This document shows, in pieces, positions 43,230 through 52,270 of a DNA stretch of 62,064 nt. Position 1 is the stretch's first letter; each line of letters opens with the position of its first letter. The position numbers were made by a program, and so were the translations under genes. This DNA comes from GCA-002790365 sp964486645. Its GTDB lineage: Bacteria; Bacteroidota; Ignavibacteria; Ignavibacteriales; Ignavibacteriaceae. The DNA lies in the NCBI GenBank assembly GCA_964486645.1, contig CAZAOG010000003.1, positions 1 to 62,064 on the forward strand, read 5' to 3'. The notes below the pieces were generated by a model. That model did not search any database. It saw only the letters and a program-made list of their open reading frames with translations, and was not told the origin of the DNA.

Positions 43230-45620
43230 TTAACGGATACTGAAAAATCGATAACTTAGACCATCAATTTTTAATTGAACATCATTATTCTCAATACCGA
43301 TATTTTTACTTGTTATTAAATCTGTCAATTGATTTGCTTTATAAAACTCAGGTAGTTTTACTTTTACGTTTTGCAGCTTCGGGTTTTTATTTAGAACAAC
43401 AAGTATTCTTTCGTTCAAGTCCGAACGAATATAAGCAAAAATATTTTTATCTGCTGCCAGCGTGTAATAATCACCGTAACGAAGAGCCGGATGATCTTTT
43501 CTGATATGGATCAATTTTGTCACTTTATCAAAATTTTCTTTTTCGTATTTATTTAATTGATCATCAAATCTCATCATTCTTCTGTTGTCGGGGTCGGCGG
43601 CGCCTGTCATTCCAATTTCGTCCCCGTAATAAATTGTAGGCAGACCCGGTATTGAAAGCAGATAAGCCATGTACAATCTTAATTTTTTATAGCTGCTCGG
43701 ATTATCAACTTTTGGGGGATTGTTCCAGCCGACTTCGATGGAATTACTTGAGTTTGTCAAATCGCCGTCCGCAAAAGCAAGAAATCTTGCTTTATCCTGG
43801 CTGTCCATAATATTTCCCATTAAGTTATTTTCGCCAAAGATAAAAAGACTTTTTTTCAACTCTTTGTCCAATTGCTCAAACGAAGCATCCTTGTTTAGAA
43901 AAGTAGGGATTGCAACATCGTATAAATTAAAATTAAATTGCGCGGGTAGTTGTCCGTTATTCACATAAGATTTAACGAGCGAGTAACTTCCGAATGTTTC
44001 TCCTATCTGAAATACCTTTTTATTCTCAGGTATTTCAACTTCTTTTTTTAATCTTCTGTTAAAGCTCTGCCAGAACTTATTAGGAATATGCTTTACTGCA
44101 TCCTGCCTGAACCCGTCAGCGCCTGTTGCCCTGAGCCACCAGATAGCATCTTCGCTTACAACGTCAATGGCTTCTTGTGAATTTATAAAATCAAAAGAAG
44201 GCATAAACGGTTCGAACCAGGTTGTAAGTCTCTGTTCGTCCCAGATTCTTATATTCAATCTCCCGTCGGGCAGTTCAAGTTTGCCGAACCAATTTCTATG
44301 TTCTTTAAAATACGGATGATCTTCATGAACGTGGTGAGCGACAATATCCAAAAGAACTTTTACATTGTGTTTATGGGCTGTTTCAACAAGTTCCCTCAAC
44401 TTAGCCAATGTTCCGAAATTTTCTTCGACTGAACGGGGTTTGATAGGCCAGTATCCGTGATATCCGGAAAACCATCTGTGAGGTTCGGGATATTCTCTGT
44501 ATGCTTTATTGGTATTGTCATAAACAGGAGACAGCCATAATGTTGTAATACCTAATTTGTCAAAATATCCTTCGTTTAACTTATCGATTAAACCCTGGAA
44601 GTCACCGCCCATATAGTTCGCTTTTTCAAACAATGAATCGTGGACGACGGGTTTATTAATTGATTTGTCGCCGTCTTTAAATCTGTCTATTATTGTTGAA
44701 TAAATAATTGCATCGTGCCAAGTAAAATTATTTTTGTTTTTTCCGGCCGGTTCTCCGTCAAATAATATTAAATTTTGGATATTACTGGTTTGTCCGTTTT
44801 CCGATACCGCGACTCTCAGAAGTTTTTTGCCGTTAAGGTTATCTTTATCAAGAACGATATCAATTTTGTCGTTATTTAAATTGATCGAAGATTCGTTTAC
44901 CTTCTTGTTATTTAACAGTGCAAAAACATTTTCCCCGCTTATCTTATTGCCTGAATAGTAAAAGGAAAATAATTCTTTATCTCCTTTATCCGTGTAATTT
45001 AAAACGTGCAGGAATGAATCGGAATTGTTTTTCTTTTCCACCGTCAGCACCGAGTTGTAAGAGCCCATTCCGTTCGATATTTTTTCGGGATTGTTTTTGT
45101 CGATAAGCTCATCGCCGTCGGCAAAAAATTTATATTGATATCTTCCCGGTTCCAAAGGAATGGTGATTGTGTAAACGCCCTTATTTTTCTCCATTTTTAA
45201 ATTTGATCTGTTCCATCCGTTAAAGCTGCCGAAAAGATAAACATCTTTATATCTTTTATTTGGATTAAAATTAAACGTAAAATATTGCAGCTTGTTTACT
45301 CTTACCGGGATGTAGTAATTTTCGTTGTTAAATTTAAAAGAGACAAAGGTCATTCCTTCAAACTCGGCGGAAGGGGAGAATATAAGTTTTGTTTTATTAT
45401 AATTAAATCTTACATCTATATCTTTCTGTTTATTCAAAGACAGGTTATTGTAATTCTCTGCATAAAACATATCCGAAACAGTTAAAGAATCGGTTATACC
45501 GGAATTTAAATTAACCGGCTCTATAGTATCCGTAATGTTTTGTGATTTTTGACAGGAAAGGGAAATTAATCCGAATGTTATAATGGGAAGAAGAAATTTA
45601 AAGTAGGAATATTTTTTCAT
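43230..45620 (-). CDS. GH13 amylase lipoprotein with N-terminal CBM48
   Basis: The product has 796 residues from the ATG at 45620, which follows GGAG on the minus strand; the longer frame to 45662 is not needed. A lipobox (TFGLISLSC, lipidated Cys at about residue 23) makes it a lipoprotein. A beta domain follows, then CBM48 at about 120-185 (YLFGSFNGWNRSNL ... YQYKFFADG), another linker domain, and the GH13 barrel with DIVAHHVHED, GADGFRQDAVKH (Asp), FQIGETFG (Glu) and MDSQDKARF (Asp). The domain order recalls surface neopullulanase SusG-type enzymes. It would attack starch at the outer-membrane surface and feed the receptor operon. A CCCAAATGGAGTGT motif lies 73 bases upstream. Confidence 0.9.
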   Translation of the reverse strand: MKKYSYFKFLLPIITFGLISLSCQKSQNITDTIEPVNLNSGITDSLTVSDMFYAENYNNLSLNKQKDIDVRFNYNKTKLIFSPSAEFEGMTFVSFKFNNENYYIPVRVNKLQYFTFNFNPNKRYKDVYLFGSFNGWNRSNLKMEKNKGVYTITIPLEPGRYQYKFFADGDELIDKNNPEKISNGMGSYNSVLTVEKKNNSDSFLHVLNYTDKGDKELFSFYYSGNKISGENVFALLNNKKVNESSINLNNDKIDIVLDKDNLNGKKLLRVAVSENGQTSNIQNLILFDGEPAGKNKNNFTWHDAIIYSTIIDRFKDGDKSINKPVVHDSLFEKANYMGGDFQGLIDKLNEGYFDKLGITTLWLSPVYDNTNKAYREYPEPHRWFSGYHGYWPIKPRSVEENFGTLAKLRELVETAHKHNVKVLLDIVAHHVHEDHPYFKEHRNWFGKLELPDGRLNIRIWDEQRLTTWFEPFMPSFDFINSQEAIDVVSEDAIWWLRATGADGFRQDAVKHIPNKFWQSFNRRLKKEVEIPENKKVFQIGETFGSYSLVKSYVNNGQLPAQFNFNLYDVAIPTFLNKDASFEQLDKELKKSLFIFGENNLMGNIMDSQDKARFLAFADGDLTNSSNSIEVGWNNPPKVDNPSSYKKLRLYMAYLLSIPGLPTIYYGDEIGMTGAADPDNRRMMRFDDQLNKYEKENFDKVTKLIHIRKDHPALRYGDYYTLAADKNIFAYIRSDLNERILVVLNKNPKLQNVKVKLPEFYKANQLTDLITSKNIGIENNDVQLKIDGLSYRFFSIR

Positions 45621-45949
45621 AAATATCTCCCTAAATGCATTGTAAATTAAGTAGTTATACAAAATAAATAAATATTTAATTTAAGGATACAGCCCAAATG
45701 GAGTGTTTTTTAGAGAGATGAAAACTAAAATTTTAAATGTTAATTGAATAAAAAAAAATATCGGGGAGTATCGAAGGTGAAGTTAAGAATATTTAGAATA
45801 AGGTTAAGAAAAAACAAATGCAAAAGAACAAATGTTGGCATTTAGAGTTGTACCGAAGGCAGGCCTGTCGGCCGAAGGGAAAGACGAATATTTAGAATAA
45901 GGTTAAAAAAAAACAAATGCAAAAGAACAAATGTTGGAATTTAGAGTTG
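45621..45949. repeat. Control region of amylase operon and 74-bp tandem duplication at the tRNA-Leu 3' end
   Basis: Bases 45787-45860 and 45886-45959 are 72/74 identical, offset by exactly 99. The right copy runs 10 bases into the tRNA-Leu 3' end; the left copy ends with the same 10 bases and then a GC-rich palindromic patch (AGGCCTGTCGGCCGAAGG). The CCCAAATGGAGTGT motif at 45693-45706 lies in the amylase promoter region. Confidence 0.85.
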
Positions 45950-46035
45950 TACCGAAGGCCGGACTCGAACCGGCACCTGGTTTAAGCCAGACTGGATTTT
46001 GAGTCCAGCGCGTCTACCAATTTCGCCACTTCGGC
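45950..46035 (-). tRNA. tRNA-Leu (CAA)
   Basis: On the minus strand the gene starts GCCGAAGTGGCGAAATTGG, with D-loop GGTAGACGC. The anticodon arm is CTGGA-CTCAAAA-TCCAG, giving anticodon CAA (reads UUG). A long variable arm and T arm GCCGGTTCGAGTCCGGC follow. The acceptor stem ends CTTCGGT, so the first pair is a G-U wobble, and the discriminator is A. CCA is not encoded. Both ends of this gene are duplicated nearby. Confidence 0.95.
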
Positions 46036-46070
46036 AATTGAAAATCAAAAAAAAAGAAAAACAAAAAAGT

Positions 46071-46124
46071 GTCTACCAATCCGCCTGCGTTCCACTTCGG
46101 CGGACAGGTTTCACCGCTTCGGCA
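46071..46124 (-). pseudogene. tRNA-Leu 5' fragment split by a palindromic insert
   Basis: GTCTACCAAT (46071-46080) and TTTCACCGCTTCGGCA (46109-46124) together match the 5' 25 bases of a tRNA-Leu in reverse complement. A 28-base insert (46081-46108), CCGCC ... GGCGG with flanking bases, separates them. The fragment lies 35 bases upstream of the intact tRNA. Confidence 0.7.
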
Positions 46125-46183
46125 AGAAGCATTTTAAAAATTTCGAAGAACAATATTAAGTGAAAAATTTTTCTTATTCAAGT

Positions 46184-47887
46184 TTAGTTTTTCTTCCGCT
46201 GTCTTTCGATTTTAGCCCAAGTATCTCTTAGGGGTACGGTTCTGTTAAATACTATTTTTTCACTACTTGAATCTTTGCTGTCCACACAGAAATAGCCCCT
46301 TCTTTCAAACTGAAATTTATCCAAGGGTCTTGCATCTTTCAGCCAAGGCTCAACTTTGCAATTTGTTAAAACTTGCAGTGAATTTGGATTTAGAAATTCC
46401 GTGAAATCTTTTTCTTTGTCCCTTGCCGGTTCTTCAACGGTAAACAAACGGTCGTATAATCTTACTTCGGCATCCAATGAATTTTCAGCGGATATCCAAT
46501 GTATGGTCCCTTTTACTTTTCTGTTGCTTTGGGGCATTCCGCTCCTCGTCTCCGGATCATAAGTGCAGTGAATAACTTTTAATTCTCCCGTATTTTCATC
46601 CTTTTCAACGCTGACGCATTTAATAATGAAAGCGTACCGTAATCTCACTTCCTTTCCCGGTGAAAGTCGGAAGAATTTTTTCGGCGGGTCTTCCATAAAA
46701 TCTTCTTTCTCAATGTAAATCTCTTTCGTAAAAACAATTTTACGTTTTCCCATTCTTTCGTCTTCGGGATTATTAACCGCTTCAAGTTCTTCCGTTTTAT
46801 CTTCGGGGAAGTTATCAATTATTACTTTTATCGGATTTAATACCGTCATTACCCGCTGAACTTTTTTGTTCAGGTCTTCTCTTATGCAATGTTCAAGAAG
46901 AGAAATATCGGAAATGCTTTCGCGTTTTGCAACGCCTGCTTTTGCCACAAAATTTTTAATTGCTTCGGGTGTGTATCCTCTTCTTCTGAAGCCCGATAAA
47001 GTGGGCATCCTCGGATCGTCCCAGCCGGAAACTATTTTATTTTCTACTAAAGTTAAGAGTTTCCTTTTGCTCATTACGGTATAGGTTAAATTTAACCTTG
47101 CAAATTCAATTTGCCGAGGATGGCAGGGAACGCTTAAATTGTCAAGCAGCCAATCATAAAGCGGTCTGTGATTTTCAAATTCAAGAGTACAAATCGAATG
47201 AGTTATGCCTTCGAGCGCGTCGGACTGACCGTGTGCAAAATCGTACATCGGATAAATGCACCATTTATCACCTGTCCGGTGATGCGAAGCTTTTCTAATT
47301 CTGTAAATAGCAGGGTCTCTTAAATTCATATTCGGCGAAGACATATCTATTTTTGCTCTTAGTAAATGGGTACCTTCTTCAAACTCACCCGCACGCATTC
47401 TTGCGAACAAATCCAAATTTTCTTCAACGCTTCTGTTGCGGTAGGGACTTTCTTTACCGGGTTCGGTAGGAGTGCCTCTGTATTCCTTTATCTGCTGGGG
47501 GGATAAACTGTCAACATAAGCTTTGCCTTTTTTAATTAGTTCTACGGCATAACCGTATAATTGCTCGAAATAATCCGATGCGAAGAATAATCTATCTTCC
47601 CAATCGTAGCCAAGCCATTTAATGTCTTCCTTAATTGAATCTACATATTCAACTTCTTCTTTCTCCGGATTTGTATCGTCAAATCTTAAATTGCACTTTC
47701 CGTTGAATTCTTCCGCAATACCAAAATTCAGCCATATCGAAAGTGCGTGGCCTATATGAAGATAACCGTTAGGTTCGGGAGGGAAACGTGTGTGAACTTT
47801 TCCGTCGTTTTTATTTTCTTTTAAATCTTCTCTTATTATCTGTCTGACAAAATCGTTAAGCTGATTTTTTTCTTCTGTGTTTTCCAT
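46184..47887 (-). CDS. glnS: Glutaminyl-tRNA synthetase
   Basis: The product has 567 residues, usual for bacterial GlnRS. The class I motif HIGH is at 44-47 within FPPEPNGYLHIGHALS; the second motif is VMSKRKLL. The segments RFDDTNPEKEE, GTHLLRAKIDM and the two C-terminal anticodon-binding beta-barrels (KVIIDNFPE, then AEVRLYDRLFTVEEP) are all present. It charges tRNA-Gln with glutamine directly. It follows gltX by three bases on the same strand, so both are co-transcribed; having both enzymes suggests the indirect Glu-to-Gln amidation route is not essential here. Confidence 0.96.
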   Translation of the reverse strand: MENTEEKNQLNDFVRQIIREDLKENKNDGKVHTRFPPEPNGYLHIGHALSIWLNFGIAEEFNGKCNLRFDDTNPEKEEVEYVDSIKEDIKWLGYDWEDRLFFASDYFEQLYGYAVELIKKGKAYVDSLSPQQIKEYRGTPTEPGKESPYRNRSVEENLDLFARMRAGEFEEGTHLLRAKIDMSSPNMNLRDPAIYRIRKASHHRTGDKWCIYPMYDFAHGQSDALEGITHSICTLEFENHRPLYDWLLDNLSVPCHPRQIEFARLNLTYTVMSKRKLLTLVENKIVSGWDDPRMPTLSGFRRRGYTPEAIKNFVAKAGVAKRESISDISLLEHCIREDLNKKVQRVMTVLNPIKVIIDNFPEDKTEELEAVNNPEDERMGKRKIVFTKEIYIEKEDFMEDPPKKFFRLSPGKEVRLRYAFIIKCVSVEKDENTGELKVIHCTYDPETRSGMPQSNRKVKGTIHWISAENSLDAEVRLYDRLFTVEEPARDKEKDFTEFLNPNSLQVLTNCKVEPWLKDARPLDKFQFERRGYFCVDSKDSSSEKIVFNRTVPLRDTWAKIERQRKKN

Positions 47888-47890
47888 AAT

Positions 47891-49348
47891 TTACTTTTTA
47901 ATTTTTTCCAATGCCTTGCTTATTCTTATTAAAGATTCTTTCTTGCCCAAGATAAATATTAGGTCGAATATCCCTGGTCCGATACCAACGCCTGACAAAG
48001 CAAGCCGCAGCGGGTGAATCAATCTGCCAAGCCCTATTTCCTTTTCTTCACAGATTTTTTTTAATGTTTTTTCGTAATCTTCTTTCGCGGGATTACTGAG
48101 TTGTTCAATTTCGTCGGAAAATATTTTTAATAATTCCGGACTGTCTTCTTTCCACCTTTTTTTAATTACTTTCTCGTCATAGTCGGCAGGTTCTTTATAA
48201 AAATACGGACATTTGGTTATGTATTCTTTTACAAAAGAAACTCTTTCTTTCATCGCGTCAATTATTAATAGAAGATAATCATCCGCAAAATTTTTATTTG
48301 CAAATTCCGAATTTTTAAATTCTTCTTTCAACATTTTTAAAATATCGTCATTTGAAAGTCTGCGGAGATGTTCTGCGTTAAGCCAGTTCAACTTTTCAAG
48401 GTTAAAAACGGCGCCGGACTTATTTACTCTTTCCAAGGAAAAAGCTTTTATAAGTTCGTCCGTTTCATAATATTCTTTATCGTCTCCTGCATTCCAGCCA
48501 AGTAAGGCAATAAAATTGATAAGCGCTTCTTTCAAGTATCCTTTTTTTATATAATCTTCAACTGCAACGTCACCTTGCCTTTTGCTTAGTTTGGATTTAT
48601 CGGGGTTCAGCAAAAGCGGGAGGTGAGCAAATTGCGGTCGCTCCCAATTAAAATAATCGTAAAGCAAAACGTGCTTCGGGGTTGAAGATATCCATTCTTC
48701 GCCGCGGATAACATGCGTTATTTTCATTAAGTGGTCATCCACAACATTTGCAAAATGATAAGTAGGGAAGCCGTCGCTTTTGATCAGCACTTGGTCGTCG
48801 ATAATATTGGTGTTGAATGTAACTTCTCCCCTAATTATATCCGTGAAAGAAATTTCTTTATCCGGCTCGATGTTCAATCTGATTACATAAGGGAGTTTAT
48901 TATTTAAATTGTTGTCTATTTCATCTTGGGTTAAATTAAGACAATGTTTATCGTACTTGGTTTGAAGACCTTCTGTTTTTTGTGTCTCTCTTAATTCGGT
49001 TAATCGTTCTTGCGGGCAGAAACAACGGTAGGCTTTCTTTTCGTTCAATAATAATTTTATGTGTTCGTTGTAAATGTCCAATCTTTCGGATTGTAAATAC
49101 GGTCCGTAATTTCCTCCAATATTTGGCCCTTCATCCGCTTGAAGTCCTGCCCAATTTAATGTGGATAACAGATTATCAACGGCTCCTTCTACATATCTTT
49201 TTCTATCGGTGTCTTCAATTCTAAGGATGAATTTCCCTTTTTTGTTTTTTGCAAAAAGGTAATTGTATAAAGCTGTCCTTAGTCCCCCTATGTGCAGAAA
49301 GCCGGTCGGACTTGGGGCAAATCTTACTCTTATTTGTTCGTTGATCAT
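47891..49348 (-). CDS. gltX: Glutamyl-tRNA synthetase
   Basis: The product has 485 residues. The N-terminus VRFAPSPTGFLHIGGLRTAL has the HIGG form of the class I signature common in GluRS, then LRIEDTDRKR. The KMSKS counterpart is SKLSKRQGDV. The discriminating region DEYVQIKSDGFPTYHF-like text (VLIKSDGFPTYHFANVVDD) is intact and a helical anticodon-binding domain closes the protein (VGIGPGIFDL). It charges tRNA-Glu. It is first gene of the gltX-glnS operon. Confidence 0.96.
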   Translation of the reverse strand: MINEQIRVRFAPSPTGFLHIGGLRTALYNYLFAKNKKGKFILRIEDTDRKRYVEGAVDNLLSTLNWAGLQADEGPNIGGNYGPYLQSERLDIYNEHIKLLLNEKKAYRCFCPQERLTELRETQKTEGLQTKYDKHCLNLTQDEIDNNLNNKLPYVIRLNIEPDKEISFTDIIRGEVTFNTNIIDDQVLIKSDGFPTYHFANVVDDHLMKITHVIRGEEWISSTPKHVLLYDYFNWERPQFAHLPLLLNPDKSKLSKRQGDVAVEDYIKKGYLKEALINFIALLGWNAGDDKEYYETDELIKAFSLERVNKSGAVFNLEKLNWLNAEHLRRLSNDDILKMLKEEFKNSEFANKNFADDYLLLIIDAMKERVSFVKEYITKCPYFYKEPADYDEKVIKKRWKEDSPELLKIFSDEIEQLSNPAKEDYEKTLKKICEEKEIGLGRLIHPLRLALSGVGIGPGIFDLIFILGKKESLIRISKALEKIKK

Positions 49349-49826
49349 TTAAAATCGGATAAGAAAATAATTAAAAAATATATTTAAACGGCTAAAAATA
49401 ATGAATTTTTGTGAAGCAAAGAAATAGTTTAGTCTAAATCAGCAATTCAGAGCCAAAATTAAAATTACCCAAAAACAACACGTTACGAATAAAACAAAAA
49501 ATATTTTTACGATTATTTGAATGAATAAAAACCGGTAAACCGGTTCTATTTATGATTGTTTTGCCTTTAGCCCACGACTTAAGAGACTGTGTGAAAATTA
49601 GAAAAACCGGTTAAAACCGGTTGTGATTATTTTGTTTCTACGTCATAATCCCACAGATAAATCTGTGAGTTAATTTAATTTATGAATTTTCACACAACCT
49701 CTTAAGTCGTGGGGATAATAAGAACTTACGAGTATCGTTAACCGTTTCAACGGTTTAAGAAATTAAATTATTTTGCTCCCGAATCGCTAAGTCTAAATAG
49801 GTAATCAATATCAGAGCAGATGGATT
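49349..49826. repeat. Intergenic region with a 144-bp inverted-repeat element and AACCGGTT palindromes
   Basis: CCCACGACTTAAGAG ... (49571-49599) and its complement (49685-49713) match at 27 of 29 bases and frame a 144-base element. Inside are two short hairpins, AACCGGTT-AA-AACCGGTT (around 49605-49621) and CACAGATAAATCTGTG (about 49653-49668). A further AACCGG palindrome lies just outside (about 49530-49549) and AACCGTTTCAACGGTT at 49740-49755. No open frame is present. Confidence 0.8.
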
Positions 49827-52190
49827 TTACTTCGCAGCCACTGTTTTATCCGTATAATATTTTACCTTTTCTATAAACTCGTTGCTGTCAATCGGTTTTG
49901 GAATATAGTCCGTTGCTCCGGCATCCAGACATTTTTCTCTGTCGCCTTTCATTGCAAAAGCAGTTAGTGCAATTATCGGAGTATCTTTATATTCGGGTAT
50001 TTCTCTTATTTTTTGAGTTGCCTCAAACCCGTTCATCACGGGCATTTGCATGTCCATTAAAATCAAATCGAATTTCTGTTTCTTTACGGCATCGACTGCT
50101 TCGGCACCGTTTTCAACAACCACTATTGATTCATAGTCGTTTTTTTTGAGTAATCGAGTTACAATTATCTGTGAATGTTTGTAGTCTTCAACTAATAAAA
50201 TCTTTGTCGTATCCGAATTTTTGTCCGCTATCACTTCTTCCTTCGGAGGCGGTTCGTCGTAGCTGTTTATCATTGCAGTAATTGTTTCCGAGAGGTCTTC
50301 AATATTTGTACTCGACTTATTTAACAGGTCGGCAAACATGCCGTCAATTTTTTTCAGATCTTCTTGATAATTCTCTTTACCCGTATAAATAACGATAGGC
50401 AATCTTGAAAACTTGGGATTTGTTTTAATCTTTTTAATCAGATCAAAGCCGTTTATTTCGGGCATGTCCAAATCTATTATCGCCAAATCCAATTCAATAT
50501 TTTCAATCATTTCCATCACTTTGGATGAATGTGATTCGGCAATGGCATTATACCCGGCCTGCACTATCGCACCTTTTATCAAGTTAAGCGTTGGTTCGTC
50601 ATCGTCTACAATTAAAATATTCGAATCCTTTTTCAGTTTATAGCTTGTTAATACTTCAACAAGATAGTTGTACTTGATAGGTTTAACGAAATATTCTACG
50701 GCGCCCATTAAGAATGCTTTCTGCTGTTCGGCTTCTACCGAACAAACAATTACAGGCGTGTTTTTTGCATTTTTATGTTCTCTTATGGTTTTTAACAGTT
50801 CAAAGCCGTTTGCGTCGGGCAGAACAATATCCATCAACACGGCAAGGAACACTTCTTTTTCAATTTCGGATAACGCCTGTTTGGCGGAATTTACGATAAC
50901 CGGTTCATATCCCCACTTATTCAGGTAATTACTTAATAGTTTTGAATTGGCATAATCGTCTTCTATTACAAGTACTCTGTTTTTCTTTCCGGCTTTCGGC
51001 AAAGCGCTTATTTTAGATTCGATTGAAGACGAGGCATCAATCGACAGCCTGAACTCGTAAGTTGTACCTCTGCCCACGGAACTTGAAATATTCAGTTCAC
51101 CGCCGATAAGTTCTGCTAATCTTTTAGCTAACAACAGGCTTAATCCCGTGGCGTTACCTACTTCTTTATTTGTTAATTCCGAGATTACAAATGGTTCGAA
51201 GATTTTTTTAAGATTATTTGATGTAATTCCGAGACTTGTATCCGCAATTTTAAAATTAAGGATATTGCCCTTTGGATAAGTAACGCTGACGGAAATTTTA
51301 CCCTTTTCCATCTGTCGAAGGGAATACGTCAACAATGTTGAGAATATAAATCTAACTTTTTCTGCACATACCTTTAAAGGTGAATTTATGTTGTCGTCAA
51401 AGTTTGTTATTATTTCAATGCCGTTTTCTTTTGTAAAATCTGCAAACTGACTTATTGTATCGTTTACAAGTTTTTTAATATCCGCGGCTTCGGCGGTTGT
51501 TTTAATCAGTCCGCGTTCAAGTTTTGCCAGGTCGATTAAATCATTCAGTAAGCAGTGGAGTTTGTTTGCGCTTAATTTTAGTGTGTCAAGATATTCTTTT
51601 TGAGAATCCGTTAATTTTTCTTCAGCCAAAAGGGAAGCAAAACCCATAATGCTGTTTGTGGGAGTTCTCAGTTCGTGAGTGATATTTGTAATAGTTTCAC
51701 TTATTGAAAAATCCGCAGTTACTTTTTGACCGTTCCAAATGTGCAGATAATTTTTTAACGTTTTACCCACGAGTTCGATATTGTCTTTATCCGAGTTTGT
51801 AAATTCGGTTTTCTTTGCAATGCGGAACAAATATTTTTCGCCGTTGGAAATTCGTATTAAAAGGCAGCCTTCGTAAATAACAAAATCCGATGCTTTAATT
51901 TCACAATCTGTTTGATTATTAAAAACAATAGAGGCTGAGTCATCTTTAAGTGAAGTACAAGCAGGACAAGCATATTTGCTGTTCAATGAGTAAGACCTTT
52001 TAGCCTTCCCGGATTTTCCTAAAAGAGTAAGCTGATTATCTTTTTCTATTTTGAATAAAAGGATTGAATCCAATTCGAATTCAAAAATTAAAAATTCGCA
52101 TAGTTTACTCGGAAAATCCAAAGAAGAGGAAATAGCCAATGAGAGTATATCGTTGTATTTGTCAAATGATTCGACTTTTGAACTTTGCAT
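49827..52190 (-). CDS. Hybrid histidine kinase with degenerate ATPase domain and three receiver domains
   Basis: The product has 787 residues and no signal or membrane span. Residues 1-150 form a GAF-like sensory domain with a CPAC motif at about 75-78. The dimerisation box ITHELRTPTNS has His172. The ATPase domain (about 270-385) is degenerate: the N-box reads FIFSTLLTYSLRQ without the magnesium-binding asparagine, G1 is DTSLGI rather than DxGxG, and G2 is ATGLSLL rather than GxGLGL. Three receivers follow at about 405-520, 524-640 and 668-783, each with acidic pair, phospho-acceptor Asp and Lys. It may act mainly as a phosphatase, a phosphorelay hub or an allosteric pseudokinase. It stands alone, with no output domain. 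Confidence 0.85.
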   Translation of the reverse strand: MQSSKVESFDKYNDILSLAISSSLDFPSKLCEFLIFEFELDSILLFKIEKDNQLTLLGKSGKAKRSYSLNSKYACPACTSLKDDSASIVFNNQTDCEIKASDFVIYEGCLLIRISNGEKYLFRIAKKTEFTNSDKDNIELVGKTLKNYLHIWNGQKVTADFSISETITNITHELRTPTNSIMGFASLLAEEKLTDSQKEYLDTLKLSANKLHCLLNDLIDLAKLERGLIKTTAEAADIKKLVNDTISQFADFTKENGIEIITNFDDNINSPLKVCAEKVRFIFSTLLTYSLRQMEKGKISVSVTYPKGNILNFKIADTSLGITSNNLKKIFEPFVISELTNKEVGNATGLSLLLAKRLAELIGGELNISSSVGRGTTYEFRLSIDASSSIESKISALPKAGKKNRVLVIEDDYANSKLLSNYLNKWGYEPVIVNSAKQALSEIEKEVFLAVLMDIVLPDANGFELLKTIREHKNAKNTPVIVCSVEAEQQKAFLMGAVEYFVKPIKYNYLVEVLTSYKLKKDSNILIVDDDEPTLNLIKGAIVQAGYNAIAESHSSKVMEMIENIELDLAIIDLDMPEINGFDLIKKIKTNPKFSRLPIVIYTGKENYQEDLKKIDGMFADLLNKSSTNIEDLSETITAMINSYDEPPPKEEVIADKNSDTTKILLVEDYKHSQIIVTRLLKKNDYESIVVVENGAEAVDAVKKQKFDLILMDMQMPVMNGFEATQKIREIPEYKDTPIIALTAFAMKGDREKCLDAGATDYIPKPIDSNEFIEKVKYYTDKTVAAK

Positions 52191-52270
52191 TCTTTATTTA
52201 ATCCATTGTAGAAAATAGTATAATGTAAATATAATATATACTTTATAAAACAGAAACTATCTTGTCATAT

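Noticed and set aside
45787..45959. Integrative element attachment sites (attL/attR)
   Set aside because: Although the tRNA 3' end is duplicated, the two copies are only 99 bases apart and no integrase or cargo is present; kept only as a tandem duplication.
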